Source: Erythrobacter litoralis (lineage in GTDB: Bacteria > Pseudomonadota > Alphaproteobacteria > Sphingomonadales > Sphingomonadaceae). From it: a DNA stretch of 64,000 nucleotides. The position numbers were made by a program, and so were the translations under genes. Of this stretch, positions 28,401 to 36,535 are shown piece by piece. The notes beneath the pieces are model-generated. The model was not told the origin of the DNA, made no database searches, and worked only from the letters and a program-made list of their open reading frames with translations. Every line of letters begins with the position of its first letter. The first letter of the stretch is position 1. The stretch spans positions 248,001 through 312,000 of the forward strand of contig NZ_SOSI01000002.1 in NCBI RefSeq assembly GCF_029760855.1, read 5' to 3'.

Positions 28401-28659
28401 CAATGATCTGTGTGCGCGGACCGATCCTTTCGACCGTGTAAGTTGCAGGGATATCGTAAGCGGCGAGCTGGTCCTCGATCAGATCGGTGGCGATCGAGGT
28501 GCGATTTGCCCATGCGATCAGGAAAACGATCAACAGAACAAGGAAGGCGATACCGGGAAATGCCCAGCGCTTCTTGCGCCAGCGGGGGCGGCGGCGGGGC
28601 TCATCCTCGCCGGCAGCGGCAAAGGGCTTTTGCTCGACGCTGATATCGGTCCCGTCCAT
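25408..28659 (-). CDS. ydbH: YdbH-like AsmA-family intermembrane phospholipid transport protein
   Basis: A 1083-residue protein anchored by one N-terminal transmembrane helix (about 35-55) after a basic cytoplasmic stretch (RRRPRWRKKR). The rest is a long periplasmic beta-rich body typical of AsmA-like bridge proteins (TamB, YhdP, YdbH), with the YdbH C-terminal domain near the end. E. coli YdbH, TamB and YhdP share phospholipid export to the outer membrane. The linked ynbE and ydbL identify it as YdbH rather than TamB. ATG 28659 is chosen over 28698. It is divergent from radC across 73 bases. Confidence 0.9.
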   Translation of the reverse strand: MDGTDISVEQKPFAAAGEDEPRRRPRWRKKRWAFPGIAFLVLLIVFLIAWANRTSIATDLIEDQLAAYDIPATYTVERIGPRTQIIGDVVVGDPESPDFTSRRAIVRLQHRFGLPSIGSVELVEPRIFGRLVDGRVSFGALDSLIYQETTGPGGLPGIDLAIRDGRGRIASEFGTIGFKVDGQGNLSDGFSGILAATMPQFALNGCFSESLTAYGTIESNGGTPKFSGPVRARGLFCDGQGAVAALDADVDLESEADFSLPKLVARLDASDVELANASIDGLTGTVRGQYGNGSWTTRYSLASRGLATPQLLMAAAALEGSARSLPGDRVDVAVEVDGGGLRLGEQPIRILREGERVSRGTLVAPLMAQLAEALRRQTRGSSLLGEARFRSSPKGYNVIVPRAEITGGSGERILSLSRVELASSDGARPTVSGNLALAGTNLPRVTGRMERAADGSSVFRIAMQRYSAGGSELAIPDLVLRQSPSGLLRFAGNARASGPLPGGSVDALELPLDGRLSTGGAFSLWNSCIRPRFSSLTYANVSLEGQTVTLCPAPGRPILAYGNDGLRLAAGAPSLDLAGKLGETPILLSTGAVGFAYPGVLRAAEVDVALGPPTRPTRFQLSNLDARLGEALGGTFAGADVTLPGVPLDIYEATGEWTYAGGKLSLSDGAFRLLDRQEPDRFKPLIARKAELSLLDNIITAAAALRDPLSDRVVTDVDIRHDLSTGAGFANLVVPGILFDEDLQPEQLSRLALGVVANVRGLVTGRGRIDWSSSGEVTSTGNFSSDDLDFAAAFGPVQGASGTIAFSDLLGLTTAPNQRLQVASINPGIEVLGGEVAFALRNGEVLAVEGGSWPFMGGQLILRETDLNIGVSEQRRYTFEIVGLEASQFVAQLDLENISATGTFDGTIPIVFDQSGDGRIEGGLLVSREPGGNVSYVGELTYEDLSPIANFSFDALRSLDYTQMTVGMDGPLTGEIVTRVRFDGVSQGEGARRNFITRRLAALPLQFRINLRAPFYKLISSLKSLYDPSAVRDPRALGLLSDDGTRLLRQEVTAEEMEEQIEQDDLVPDEEPAIQSEESEGAL

Positions 28660-28732
28660 CCTATCCGCGCCCTTGCGCAAGTCGCCTCTCAAAGGCAATG
28701 CGCTTAACCGTTCGGGAGGAGAAAACAGTACC

Positions 28733-29431
28733 GTGTCAGGACAATCCGGGCAACTTTCCGCCCATCCCGGCGCGGGCCACCGCGAACGGCTGCGGCAACG
28801 CCTTCTGAGCGGCGGCGCGGAGGCGCTCGCAGATTACGAACTGCTAGAATATTTGCTGTTTGCTGCCATCCGGCAGGGGGACACGAAGCCCCTGGCGAAG
28901 CGGCTGATCGCGCATTTCGGATCGTTCGCGGCGGTACTGAATGCCGAGCCTGCCGCCCTCACACAGGTGAAAGGCATGGGCGAAGCGAGTGCGGCATCGC
29001 TTTATGCCGTATCGCTGGCTGCGCGGCGCATGGCGCGCGGCGCGGTGCAGGACCAACCGGTGCTCGGAAGCTGGCAGGCGCTGCTCGACTATCTTGCGAT
29101 CGACATGGCTCATCTCAAGCACGAGCGGGTACGCGTACTGTATCTAGATACGCGCAACCGCCTGATCCTCGACCACCTGGCGGCAGAGGGTTCGGTCGAC
29201 GAAGCGGCGATCCATCCGCGCGAAGTCATTCGCCGTGCCTTCGATATCGGGGCCAGCGCGCTCATCCTCGTTCACAACCATCCGAGCGGCGATCCGGAGC
29301 CGAGCCGGGCCGACATCGCCATCACCAACCGCATCGCGGAAGCCGGAAGGCTGCTCGGCGTGACGGTGCACGACCATGTGATCGTGGGCCGCGGCTTACA
29401 TGTGTCGTTGCGGGCGAAAGGACTGATCTGA
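28733..29431 (+). CDS. radC: RadC family JAB/MPN domain protein
   Basis: A 232-residue protein with an N-terminal helix-hairpin-helix (residues 55-85: VLNAEPAALTQVKGMGEASA) and a C-terminal JAB1/MPN metalloprotease-like domain with HNHPSGDPEPSRADI and the zinc-binding His and Asp intact. Despite the name the family is not clearly a repair factor. The start is GTG 28733, with GGGAGGAG 11 bases upstream; longer in-frame readings pass antisense through ydbH. Confidence 0.94.
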   Translation: MSGQSGQLSAHPGAGHRERLRQRLLSGGAEALADYELLEYLLFAAIRQGDTKPLAKRLIAHFGSFAAVLNAEPAALTQVKGMGEASAASLYAVSLAARRMARGAVQDQPVLGSWQALLDYLAIDMAHLKHERVRVLYLDTRNRLILDHLAAEGSVDEAAIHPREVIRRAFDIGASALILVHNHPSGDPEPSRADIAITNRIAEAGRLLGVTVHDHVIVGRGLHVSLRAKGLI

Positions 29432-29449
29432 GCCCTTCGCCCGGCACCG

Positions 29450-32233
29450 TCACTTCATCGTAAGACCGTATTTCTCATACCGCTTGGCCAAGGTCGGTTC
29501 GATCCGCAAAGCCTGCTCGATATCGCGACGGCCTTCTGCGGCTTTGCCGTTCTTCGTCTGGATAATACCACGCAGATACATGCTGGCTGCCATGCCGGGA
29601 CTTTTCCGAAGCGCGCTTTCGATGTCCTTCAGCGCATCTTCGTCGCGGCCGAGACGGTGGTACATGAGGGCACGGCTATCGAGCACCGCCGGTCCGTAAT
29701 CGCCAGCCTTCACGGCCCGATCGCAGACCTCGGCGCCCTCGTCGAGATTGTACGACCATGTGGCCATGAACCAGCATTGGGAATTGAGAACGCTTCCATC
29801 GCCCGGCCGGTCGGCCTCGACAATTGCGAGCCGTTCCCACGCTTCGTCGGCGCGCGGAGTATTTCCCGCGATTTCAGCGAAGATCATGGCAATGTCGGCT
29901 CCGTCGTCACCGCCGAGATCGTATTGGTCCAAAACCTCGAGCGCCTCGGCATCGTGTCCGGCGTTCGCGAGCAACGTCGCATAATAGATCCCGGATGCGA
30001 GATCATTGTTCAAGGCGAAGGCAGCTTCGGCGGCCTCCGCCGCCTCTTCATATCGACCCATGCGGGAGAGGATATCGGCCTTCAACTGGTGGGTTTCGGC
30101 CGATGCCGATTGATCGATTGCACGTTCGGCGTCCGCGAGCGCGGAGGCGTTATCGCGTGCTGTCATGTGCAGATACGCGCGGAACGCAGGCATTGCAGCC
30201 TCATCCTCCGCCATCGCCACCAGAGCGTTCGCTGGAGCGAGCAGGCCCTCTGCCCGCTTCCGCATTTCGGCGTCGCTCAGTTCCCAGCTACGCACGGGAT
30301 CGGTCAGGCGAAGAACCGGATCCTTGCTAGCCAGCGTTCGCATGGCGGATTTCGCAGGGGCAATATCCTGCGGTGCGATCTCTCCGGGAATGTAACTCGC
30401 GAAATCCTTCACGACGATCCGATCGCCGTTCATCTCCAGATCGCGCCAGAAACGCGTTCCCGCAACCACTTGATCCTCGAGATCGGGCTCACCGCGCAAT
30501 TCGCTCGCCTTCGTCCCATCGGGAAGCAGGTAGGTGACTTCGTATTGCTTGGTCATCGGTCCGCCAAGCGCGTACGGAATTTCGCGCCATGCCGCACGCG
30601 AACGATCAGCGTCCAGCTCCCAATTGGTCGAAGCGGTATAGATCGGCAGGCTTGCCATGTTGCGTTCGAGGGCGAACGGTTCGAGCACCAGCCCTTTGGC
30701 TTTCAGCGTGCCGATGCCCTTCGCCTGATCGAACCCGAATTCGGCATCGTAAAAGACAGCGTCGATGAAGTTCTCGAAATACTGCTGCGCATAGCCGATG
30801 CGGCTGCGCAGTTCGGTTTCGGTCACCTTCGATTGCATCCAGGACGCTAGCGAACCGCGCGTTTCGACGTTGAATTCGACCAGTCCGGGCATATCCACGC
30901 CACGGGAATAATCGTACACGATCCACATCGTGCGATCAGGTGTCGACGGCCACCGCTGCTCCAGCTTGACGAGTTCGGCCCCCTTTTCCGCGATTGGAAG
31001 GCCGTAGGCGAAGCCCGGAACCTCGTCGATCGTCGCGAGGCGCGCCCCGCTGCTGGTGCCGTCGAGCCAGTAATCCTTTCCTTCGATCGAAGCTCGCACG
31101 ATCACATGGTCGAACGCGCCGGGCAAAGGTTGCCATCGCGAAACCGAGTCGCCGTTGTCGGTTTTCACCAGAACGGCGTCGGCCTCGATCCCGAGTTCGT
31201 GGAGCATGGAGAGGAGCAGCATGCTCTTCGCCTTACAGTCGCCATAGCGCAGCTCCCACGTATCCGCGGGTGTCTGCGGGAGATAATTCCCACCATTCAT
31301 CCCGTTCATCAGATAGTTGATTTCTTCCTGCACGCTTTGCAGCGCCAGGGCGGCACGTTCCAGATCGTTCGATCCGACCTTCTCGATCCGCGCGACTTCT
31401 TTCGCGAGAGGACTGCCCGCAACAATTGTATTCTCGGTCGCATAATGCGGAGCCATGACGGCTGCGACGTCTTCCCAGGTAGAAAAGCTTCCCGCCATCA
31501 ACATGGGCTGCATCCGAAAGCGGCCCGGGGCGTCCTTAGGCATTTCGTCCTGCTTTACGATGGGCATGCTGACGTCGACGGCGGTAAATCCGTTTTCGGT
31601 CACCGGATCGGGCAGGTCCACATCGCCGATGCTGGTAAAGTGAATGTCGCTATCGGCAGGCCACGACATGCGCAGCCGCCCAAAACCCACTCGGCCAGGC
31701 TCTTCGAAATACCCCTCGATCGCCTGAACCTCGCCGTCGAGAGCCTGGTCTCGCGTGGTAGTAGTCACAGCGAAGCGAAGGACATCGCCGATTTTTGCGC
31801 CCGGCACTTTGACCAGCGCGGTCAGCGCGCCGTCGAGGGATCGCCGCTCCAATTCCGTTTCGCGGCGGATGACTTCCGGCGTGACGCCCTGTGCCAGAAG
31901 ATCGATCGTCTCGCCGTCGCGCAGGAGTTCGAGCTTGTGAACGATCAGATCGCCTTTGTCCGGCATCCATCCGAGTTGCAGCGTCCCGAACTTGGAAAGC
32001 ATTTCCGGATTGCGAAGGTCGTAAGCGATGTCGTTATAGCGATGGACGACGCCGTTCTCGAACCTGATCTGCCGATCGTAGATGACCAGTTCTTCCCGGT
32101 TCTCCATTGCCGTATCGATATCCGCTGGCACGACCCATGCGGGCGCCGTTTCATAGCGAACATCCTCGCCCGCAAAGGCTGCGGTCGAAACGAGCGCAAT
32201 AGGCGCAGCGGAAAGAAACACTCTGACGTTCAC
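29450..32233 (-). CDS. DUF3857/transglutaminase-like/TPR exported protein
   Basis: A 927-residue exported protein with a signal peptide cut near STAAFA (residue 21). Residues about 45-230 match DUF3857, a beta-rich domain; residues 270-400 form a transglutaminase-like domain with Cys in RYGDCKAKSMLL and a later His in FDHVIVRA; residues 640-920 contain tetratricopeptide repeats (for example YEEAAEAAEAAFALNNDLA, DEDALKDIESALRKSPG). This architecture is frequent in sphingomonads and Bacteroidetes with unknown substrate. It is divergent from purB across 201 bases. Confidence 0.88.
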   Translation of the reverse strand: MNVRVFLSAAPIALVSTAAFAGEDVRYETAPAWVVPADIDTAMENREELVIYDRQIRFENGVVHRYNDIAYDLRNPEMLSKFGTLQLGWMPDKGDLIVHKLELLRDGETIDLLAQGVTPEVIRRETELERRSLDGALTALVKVPGAKIGDVLRFAVTTTTRDQALDGEVQAIEGYFEEPGRVGFGRLRMSWPADSDIHFTSIGDVDLPDPVTENGFTAVDVSMPIVKQDEMPKDAPGRFRMQPMLMAGSFSTWEDVAAVMAPHYATENTIVAGSPLAKEVARIEKVGSNDLERAALALQSVQEEINYLMNGMNGGNYLPQTPADTWELRYGDCKAKSMLLLSMLHELGIEADAVLVKTDNGDSVSRWQPLPGAFDHVIVRASIEGKDYWLDGTSSGARLATIDEVPGFAYGLPIAEKGAELVKLEQRWPSTPDRTMWIVYDYSRGVDMPGLVEFNVETRGSLASWMQSKVTETELRSRIGYAQQYFENFIDAVFYDAEFGFDQAKGIGTLKAKGLVLEPFALERNMASLPIYTASTNWELDADRSRAAWREIPYALGGPMTKQYEVTYLLPDGTKASELRGEPDLEDQVVAGTRFWRDLEMNGDRIVVKDFASYIPGEIAPQDIAPAKSAMRTLASKDPVLRLTDPVRSWELSDAEMRKRAEGLLAPANALVAMAEDEAAMPAFRAYLHMTARDNASALADAERAIDQSASAETHQLKADILSRMGRYEEAAEAAEAAFALNNDLASGIYYATLLANAGHDAEALEVLDQYDLGGDDGADIAMIFAEIAGNTPRADEAWERLAIVEADRPGDGSVLNSQCWFMATWSYNLDEGAEVCDRAVKAGDYGPAVLDSRALMYHRLGRDEDALKDIESALRKSPGMAASMYLRGIIQTKNGKAAEGRRDIEQALRIEPTLAKRYEKYGLTMK

Positions 32234-32434
32234 AGGCAGGTCCTCATCGTTTCCAGCGAAGTTACTTCAAAAGCCGAAGCGAAACAACGTTCTGCCGCTG
32301 GAAATAAGCGTTTCGTCGCAGCACGGGACGGCGAACCACCGCTGGCCCTGGGTTACGATGCTTGCGAATTCCCTACCCTTTGCCTAGCGGCGGCCCATTC
32401 CACACCCCGACCGTTTGCCCCGAAGGAAAATTCG

Positions 32435-33745
32435 ATGGTCCCTCGCTACGCCCGCCCCGCCATGACCGCGATATGGGAGCCCGAGTCGAAATATCGCATC
32501 TGGTTCGAGATCGAAGCGCATGCGACGCAAAAGCTGGGCGAACTCGGCGTGGTGCCGGAAAGCGCGGCGGATGCGCTGTGGAAGTGGTGGGCGACCGAGC
32601 CGAAGATCGAAGTGGAGGCGATCGACGCCATCGAAGCGGTCACCAAGCACGATGTGATAGCCTTCTTGACCTGGGTTGCGGAAAACGTCGGGGAAGAAGC
32701 GCGGTTCATGCACCAGGGCATGACCAGTTCCGATGTGCTGGACACCACACTTGCCGTTCAGCTCGCTCGGTCGACGGACCTCCTGCTTGAAGACCTTGAT
32801 GCCCTGCTGGCCGCCATCGAGCGCCGGGCGAAAGAACACAAGTACACACCGACCATCGGGCGCAGCCACGGTATCCATGCGGAACCCGTGACTTTCGGAT
32901 TGAAGCTAGCGCAGGCCTATGCCGAGTTCGACCGCTGCAAGATGCGCCTTCTCGCCGCGCGCGACGAAATTGCGACCTGCGCCATCAGCGGCGCCGTCGG
33001 GACCTTTGCGAATATCGATCCCTCGGTAGAAGAGTATGTTGCGGAAAAGATGGGGTTGAAGCCCGAACCCGTTTCCACCCAGGTCATCCCGCGCGACCGG
33101 CACGCGATGTATTTCGCCACGCTCGCGGTGATCGCCGGCAGTATCGAACGGCTCGCCGTCGAAATCCGTCATTTGCAACGCACCGAAGTTCTGGAAGCGG
33201 AAGAGTACTTCTCGCCCGGCCAAAAGGGTTCGAGCGCCATGCCCCACAAGCGCAATCCGATCCTGACCGAGAATCTGACCGGTCAGGCGCGCATGATCCG
33301 CGCTTATGCCCTACCCGCACTTGAGAACGTGGCGTTGTGGCACGAGCGGGATATCAGCCATTCGAGCGTCGAACGGTTCATCGGACCGGATGCGACCATA
33401 ACGCTCGATTTCGCGCTCGCACGCCTAACCGGAGTGGTCGATAAACTGCTGGTCTATCCCAAGCGGATGCGGGCGAACATGGACCGGATGGGCGGCCTCA
33501 TTCATTCGCAGCGCGTCCTGCTAGCCCTGACGCAGAACGGCGTTAGCCGCGAGGATGCATACCGGCTCGTTCAGCGCAATGCGATGAAGGTGTGGGAATC
33601 GGACGGCCGCTTACGATTGCTCGATCTTTTAAAGCAGGATGAGGAGGTGATGGCGGCGCTGAGCGAGGCCGAGCTCGAAGACAAGTTCGATCTGGAATAT
33701 CACTTCAAGCAGGTCGACACCGTTTTCGAACGCGTGTTTCCCTAG
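32435..33745 (+). CDS. purB: adenylosuccinate lyase
   Basis: A 436-residue fumarase/aspartase-superfamily enzyme used twice in purine synthesis (SAICAR to AICAR, adenylosuccinate to AMP). It has [15 protein letters not shown] near residue 92, [14 protein letters not shown] with the catalytic His at about 143, and the signature [11 protein letters not shown] near 266-276. ATG 32435 follows GAAGGAAAA; the long open frame upstream is antisense to the DUF3857 gene. It is followed by the lapA-like gene 64 bases on. Confidence 0.97.
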   Translation: MVPRYARPAMTAIWEPESKYRIWFEIEAHATQKLGELGVVPESAADALWKWWATEPKIEVEAIDAIEAVTKHDVIAFLTWVAENVGEEARFMHQGMTSSDVLDTTLAVQLARSTDLLLEDLDALLAAIERRAKEHKYTPTIGRSHGIHAEPVTFGLKLAQAYAEFDRCKMRLLAARDEIATCAISGAVGTFANIDPSVEEYVAEKMGLKPEPVSTQVIPRDRHAMYFATLAVIAGSIERLAVEIRHLQRTEVLEAEEYFSPGQKGSSAMPHKRNPILTENLTGQARMIRAYALPALENVALWHERDISHSSVERFIGPDATITLDFALARLTGVVDKLLVYPKRMRANMDRMGGLIHSQRVLLALTQNGVSREDAYRLVQRNAMKVWESDGRLRLLDLLKQDEEVMAALSEAELEDKFDLEYHFKQVDTVFERVFP

Positions 33746-33809
33746 GCCGCTTGCCGTGAAGCGGGCTCGCGCCTAGCATTCGTCGGCAACTTTGGTGGGA
33801 GCATAAGCA

Positions 33810-34187
33810 ATGCAGATCGTGCGGACGATACTTTGGATCTTGCTGCTGGTGGGCATGCTCGCCTTCTCGTTCGGCAACTGGGACAAGGAAATCGACGTTC
33901 GCATCTGGCCCGGCATCGTCTGGGACACGAGGGTGCCGGCGCTCGTCATCGTCGCTTTCCTGATCGGCCTCGTTCCAACCTGGCTTTATCACCGCAGCGT
34001 GAGATGGCGCCTCCAGCGCCGCAATTCCGCGCTCGAAGCGGCTACAAGCCGGCTTAATACGCAGCGTGAGGAAGAGGCTGCCGCCGCCCGCCCATCAACT
34101 TCGGAACGCTACGCTCCCAGCGAGCATCCGACGCGGCCCGACGAGCCGCGCAGCCCGATCGATCCCGAACCGATCACCCGGCCATGA
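33810..34187 (+). CDS. LapA domain (DUF1049) membrane protein
   Basis: A 125-residue protein with two transmembrane helices (about 3-20 and 42-63) and a C-terminal cytoplasmic coiled coil (WRLQRRNSALEAATSRLNTQ) that ends in a Pro/Arg/Ser-rich tail. LapA (YciS) works with LapB in controlling LPS synthesis in E. coli; alphaproteobacterial homologues beside pyrF are common but uncharacterised. Its TGA overlaps the pyrF ATG (ATGA). GGTGGGAG precedes the start. Confidence 0.87.
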   Translation: MQIVRTILWILLLVGMLAFSFGNWDKEIDVRIWPGIVWDTRVPALVIVAFLIGLVPTWLYHRSVRWRLQRRNSALEAATSRLNTQREEEAAAARPSTSERYAPSEHPTRPDEPRSPIDPEPITRP

Positions 34188-34861
34188 GCAATCCGGTATT
34201 TCTGGCGCTGGATTTGCCGCGGCTGCCGGATGCCGTGACGCTTGCGAACAAGGTTCGCGCGCATATCGGCGGTATCAAGCTGGGGCTGGAATTCTTTTGC
34301 GCCCACGGTCACCATGGCGTTCTCGAACTCGCGCACGAAGCGAAGCTGCCTATCTTCCTCGATCTTAAGCTGCACGATATCCCCAATACCGTAGCCGGAG
34401 CGATGCGCGCGATCGGTACGCTCGAGCCCTCCATCGTGACCGTTCACGCCAGCGGCGGCAGGGCCATGATGGAAGACGCCAAAGCGGCAGCCGGCGAGCA
34501 TACCAAGGTGGTCGCAGTGACTACGCTTACCAGCATGGACGAACGCGATCTTACGGCTACGGGCGTCGTTGGCTCTACGCACGACCAGGTGTTGCGCCTT
34601 GCGGAACTTGCGGACCGTTCCGGACTGGACGGCATCGTCTGCTCGGGTCAGGAGGTCAAAGCGGTGCACGACCAATGGAGGCACGGCTTTTTCGTGGTTC
34701 CGGGACTTCGCCTCGGCGGCGGAAGTCCCGGCGATCAGAAACGCGTAACCACGCCGCGGCAAGCGCGTGACGATGGCGCGAGCGTTCTCGTAATCGGTCG
34801 CCCGATCTCCCGCGCCGACGATCCAGCGTCCGCCGCTAGGGAAATCGAAGCGACCCTGTGA
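34184..34861 (+). CDS. pyrF: orotidine 5'-phosphate decarboxylase
   Basis: A 225-residue TIM-barrel enzyme forming UMP, the last step of pyrimidine synthesis. The catalytic motif FLDLKLHDIPNTV lies at 58-70 (Asp-Lys-Asp array), preceded by the substrate Lys in GGIKLGLEFF, and PGLRLGG near 170 binds phosphate. The start is coupled to the lapA-like gene. A small minus-strand ORF follows 6 bases later, so pyrF is separated from trpF. Confidence 0.97.
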   Translation: MSNPVFLALDLPRLPDAVTLANKVRAHIGGIKLGLEFFCAHGHHGVLELAHEAKLPIFLDLKLHDIPNTVAGAMRAIGTLEPSIVTVHASGGRAMMEDAKAAAGEHTKVVAVTTLTSMDERDLTATGVVGSTHDQVLRLAELADRSGLDGIVCSGQEVKAVHDQWRHGFFVVPGLRLGGGSPGDQKRVTTPRQARDDGASVLVIGRPISRADDPASAAREIEATL

Positions 34862-34867
34862 TGGAGC

Positions 34868-34996
34868 CTAAAAGACGGACCCGATTGCTCGACCAATCAT
34901 AATACCGGCTGTAAAAAGCATGACCGCAGCGAAGAAAATTGCCAGGGTAAGCTCGCCGGACGAGCCTTCGCGAATTTTATCTACAAACGTTTTCAT
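34868..34996 (-). CDS. 42-residue single-pass membrane protein
   Basis: A short ORF opening MKTFVDKIREGSSGELTLAI, with one strongly hydrophobic helix (TLAIFFAAVMLFTAGIMIGRA) and almost no C-terminal tail. ATG 34996 has GGAAAG at a good distance. The frame stays open to 35212, but that part is antisense to trpF and lacks protein character. It lies opposite to pyrF and trpF and its DNA is AT-richer. I cannot name a family. It may be a genuine small membrane protein; expression evidence would be needed. Confidence 0.5.
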   Translation of the reverse strand: MKTFVDKIREGSSGELTLAIFFAAVMLFTAGIMIGRAIGSVF

Positions 34997-35036
34997 ACTT
35001 TCCGTCTTACCAAACTCGGCATCACTTTTCAAATAG

Positions 35037-35693
35037 TTGGACTCCAAAGTGCCATCCCCTTCGATCAAGATCTGCGGAATTTCGACACCCCAAAGTCTCG
35101 ATGCAGCTATCGAAGCGCGCGCGGATTTCGTCGGGTTCGTATTTTTTCCCCCATCCCCCCGCAATGTGGGTACCGCAGAGTCGAGCATGCTTGGCGCACG
35201 GGCGGGATCCAAAATTAGACGGGTCGGTCTTTTCGTCGATCCTGACGATAACCTGTTGAGTCATGCCATTGCTGCCGGTTCGCTCGACGCGATCCAGTTG
35301 CACGGCTCCGAAAGCCCAAGGCGTACGGCCGAGATACGCGAGAGATACGGCGTTCCTGTATGGAAGGCGATTTCCGTAGCGGCCGCACAGGATGTCGCAC
35401 GGGCTGAGCAATATCGCGATACTGCTGACCTCATTCTGTTCGATGCCAAAACGCCGAAAGACGCGAACATGCCCGGTGGTATGGGCCTTCGTTTCGATTG
35501 GTCGTTGCTGGCACCGTGGGTCGGTCGATCCGGATGGGGGCTTGCAGGAGGGCTGACCACCAGAAATGTACGGGATGCCATCGCGCAGGCAAGGCCCCCG
35601 CTGATTGATACGTCGTCGGGCGTGGAAACCGCGCCGGGCATTAAGGATTCCGATCTCATACGAGCATTCTGCACCACCGCCCGTAACGCTTGA
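35037..35693 (+). CDS. trpF: phosphoribosylanthranilate isomerase
   Basis: A 218-residue TIM barrel for the third tryptophan-specific step. The signature IKICGIST contains the catalytic Cys; GFVFFPPSPR, VGLFVD, IQLHG, LFDAK (catalytic Asp), LAGGLTTRNV and IDTSSGVE follow in order. There is no ATG: TTG 35037 or GTG 35049 (VPSPSIKICG) are the candidates, neither with a strong ribosome site. Unlike the common trpF-trpB-trpA order, rpsD follows here. The first third is AT-richer than the rest. Confidence 0.93.
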   Translation: MDSKVPSPSIKICGISTPQSLDAAIEARADFVGFVFFPPSPRNVGTAESSMLGARAGSKIRRVGLFVDPDDNLLSHAIAAGSLDAIQLHGSESPRRTAEIRERYGVPVWKAISVAAAQDVARAEQYRDTADLILFDAKTPKDANMPGGMGLRFDWSLLAPWVGRSGWGLAGGLTTRNVRDAIAQARPPLIDTSSGVETAPGIKDSDLIRAFCTTARNA

Positions 35694-35717
35694 CGCTTGG
35701 GCGAAATCCGCTATGTG
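35690..35717 (+). promoter_or_regulatory. candidate rpsD promoter
   Basis: TTGACGC (35690-35696), overlapping the trpF stop, and GCTATGTG (35710-35717) with a 13-base spacer fit the housekeeping promoter pattern described for alphaproteobacteria such as Caulobacter (TTGACGS, 10-14 bases, GCTANAWC). It would give an rpsD leader of about 120 bases. Pattern match only. Confidence 0.5.
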
Positions 35718-35844
35718 CGCGCCTTCGCGAATGGGCCCTGCACCCCGGTGAAGCAGTGGCCGCGCCGACCGACACGGTCTGCGGTGCGATGCCGGGTTGA
35801 ATGGCTATCGATGGGATAGCTCAGCAAATCGAAGGATACGACTT

Positions 35845-36459
35845 ATGTCGAAGCGCAAAAGCGCCAAGTACAAACTCGACCGCCGGATGGGCGAGAACAT
35901 CTGGGGTCGCCCGAATTCCCCGGTCAACAAGCGCTCTTACGGGCCCGGCCAGCACGGCCAGCGTCGTAAAGGTAAGATGTCCGACTTCGGACTGCAGCTT
36001 CGCGCCAAACAGAAGCTCAAGGGCTATTATGGCGATGTGACCGAGAAGCAGTTTAAGCGCACCTACGCCGAAGCGTCACGCATGAAAGGCGATACCGGCC
36101 AGAACCTGATCGGCTTGCTCGAGCAGCGGCTCGACATGGTCGTTTATCGCGCCAAGTTCGCGCCGACGATCTTCGCCGCGCGCCAGATCGTCTCGCACGG
36201 CCATATCTATCTCAACGGCGTGAAGACCAATGTGGCTTCGGCCCGTGTTAAGGTCGGCGACGTCGTCAGCCTCGGCAGCAAGGCGAAGGACATGGCGCTG
36301 GTCATCGAAGCCCAGAGCCTGCCCGAGCGCGACATTCCCGATTACGTCTCGCCCGATGGCACGGACAAAATCACCTTCACGCGCGTACCGAAGCTCGACG
36401 AAGTGCCCTATCCGGTCACGATGGAACCGAACTTGGTCGTCGAGTTCTACTCGCGTTAA
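35845..36459 (+). CDS. rpsD: 30S ribosomal protein S4
   Basis: A 204-residue primary 16S-binding protein. It has the alphaproteobacterial N-terminus without the four zinc cysteines ([20 protein letters not shown]), and the S4 RNA-binding domain [20 protein letters not shown], with [21 protein letters not shown] 35845 follows GAAGGATACG; an upstream in-frame start at 35797 adds 16 unrelated residues. The last codons and stop are part of a 26-base tandem duplication. A bidirectional terminator follows. Confidence 0.98.
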   Translation: MSKRKSAKYKLDRRMGENIWGRPNSPVNKRSYGPGQHGQRRKGKMSDFGLQLRAKQKLKGYYGDVTEKQFKRTYAEASRMKGDTGQNLIGLLEQRLDMVVYRAKFAPTIFAARQIVSHGHIYLNGVKTNVASARVKVGDVVSLGSKAKDMALVIEAQSLPERDIPDYVSPDGTDKITFTRVPKLDEVPYPVTMEPNLVVEFYSR

Positions 36460-36492
36460 GAATTCACGAGTTCTACTCGCGTTAAGAATTCA
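36441..36492. repeat. 26-bp exact tandem duplication at the rpsD 3' end
   Basis: Bases 36441-36466 are repeated without change as 36467-36492. The first copy contains the last six codons of rpsD, its TAA and seven further bases; the second copy is untranslated. The exactness suggests a recent event. Confidence 0.97.
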
Positions 36493-36505
36493 CAAACGAG
36501 CAAGA

Positions 36506-36534
36506 AGGGCGGCGTTCACAACGCCGCCCTTTTT
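36506..36534. terminator. bidirectional terminator between rpsD and the S9 peptidase
   Basis: AGGGCGGCGTT (36506-36516) and AACGCCGCCCT (36520-36530) form a perfect 11-bp stem around CAC. TTTTT follows on the plus strand and TTCTT on the minus strand, so it can serve both convergent genes. Confidence 0.92.
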
Positions 36535-36535
36535 A

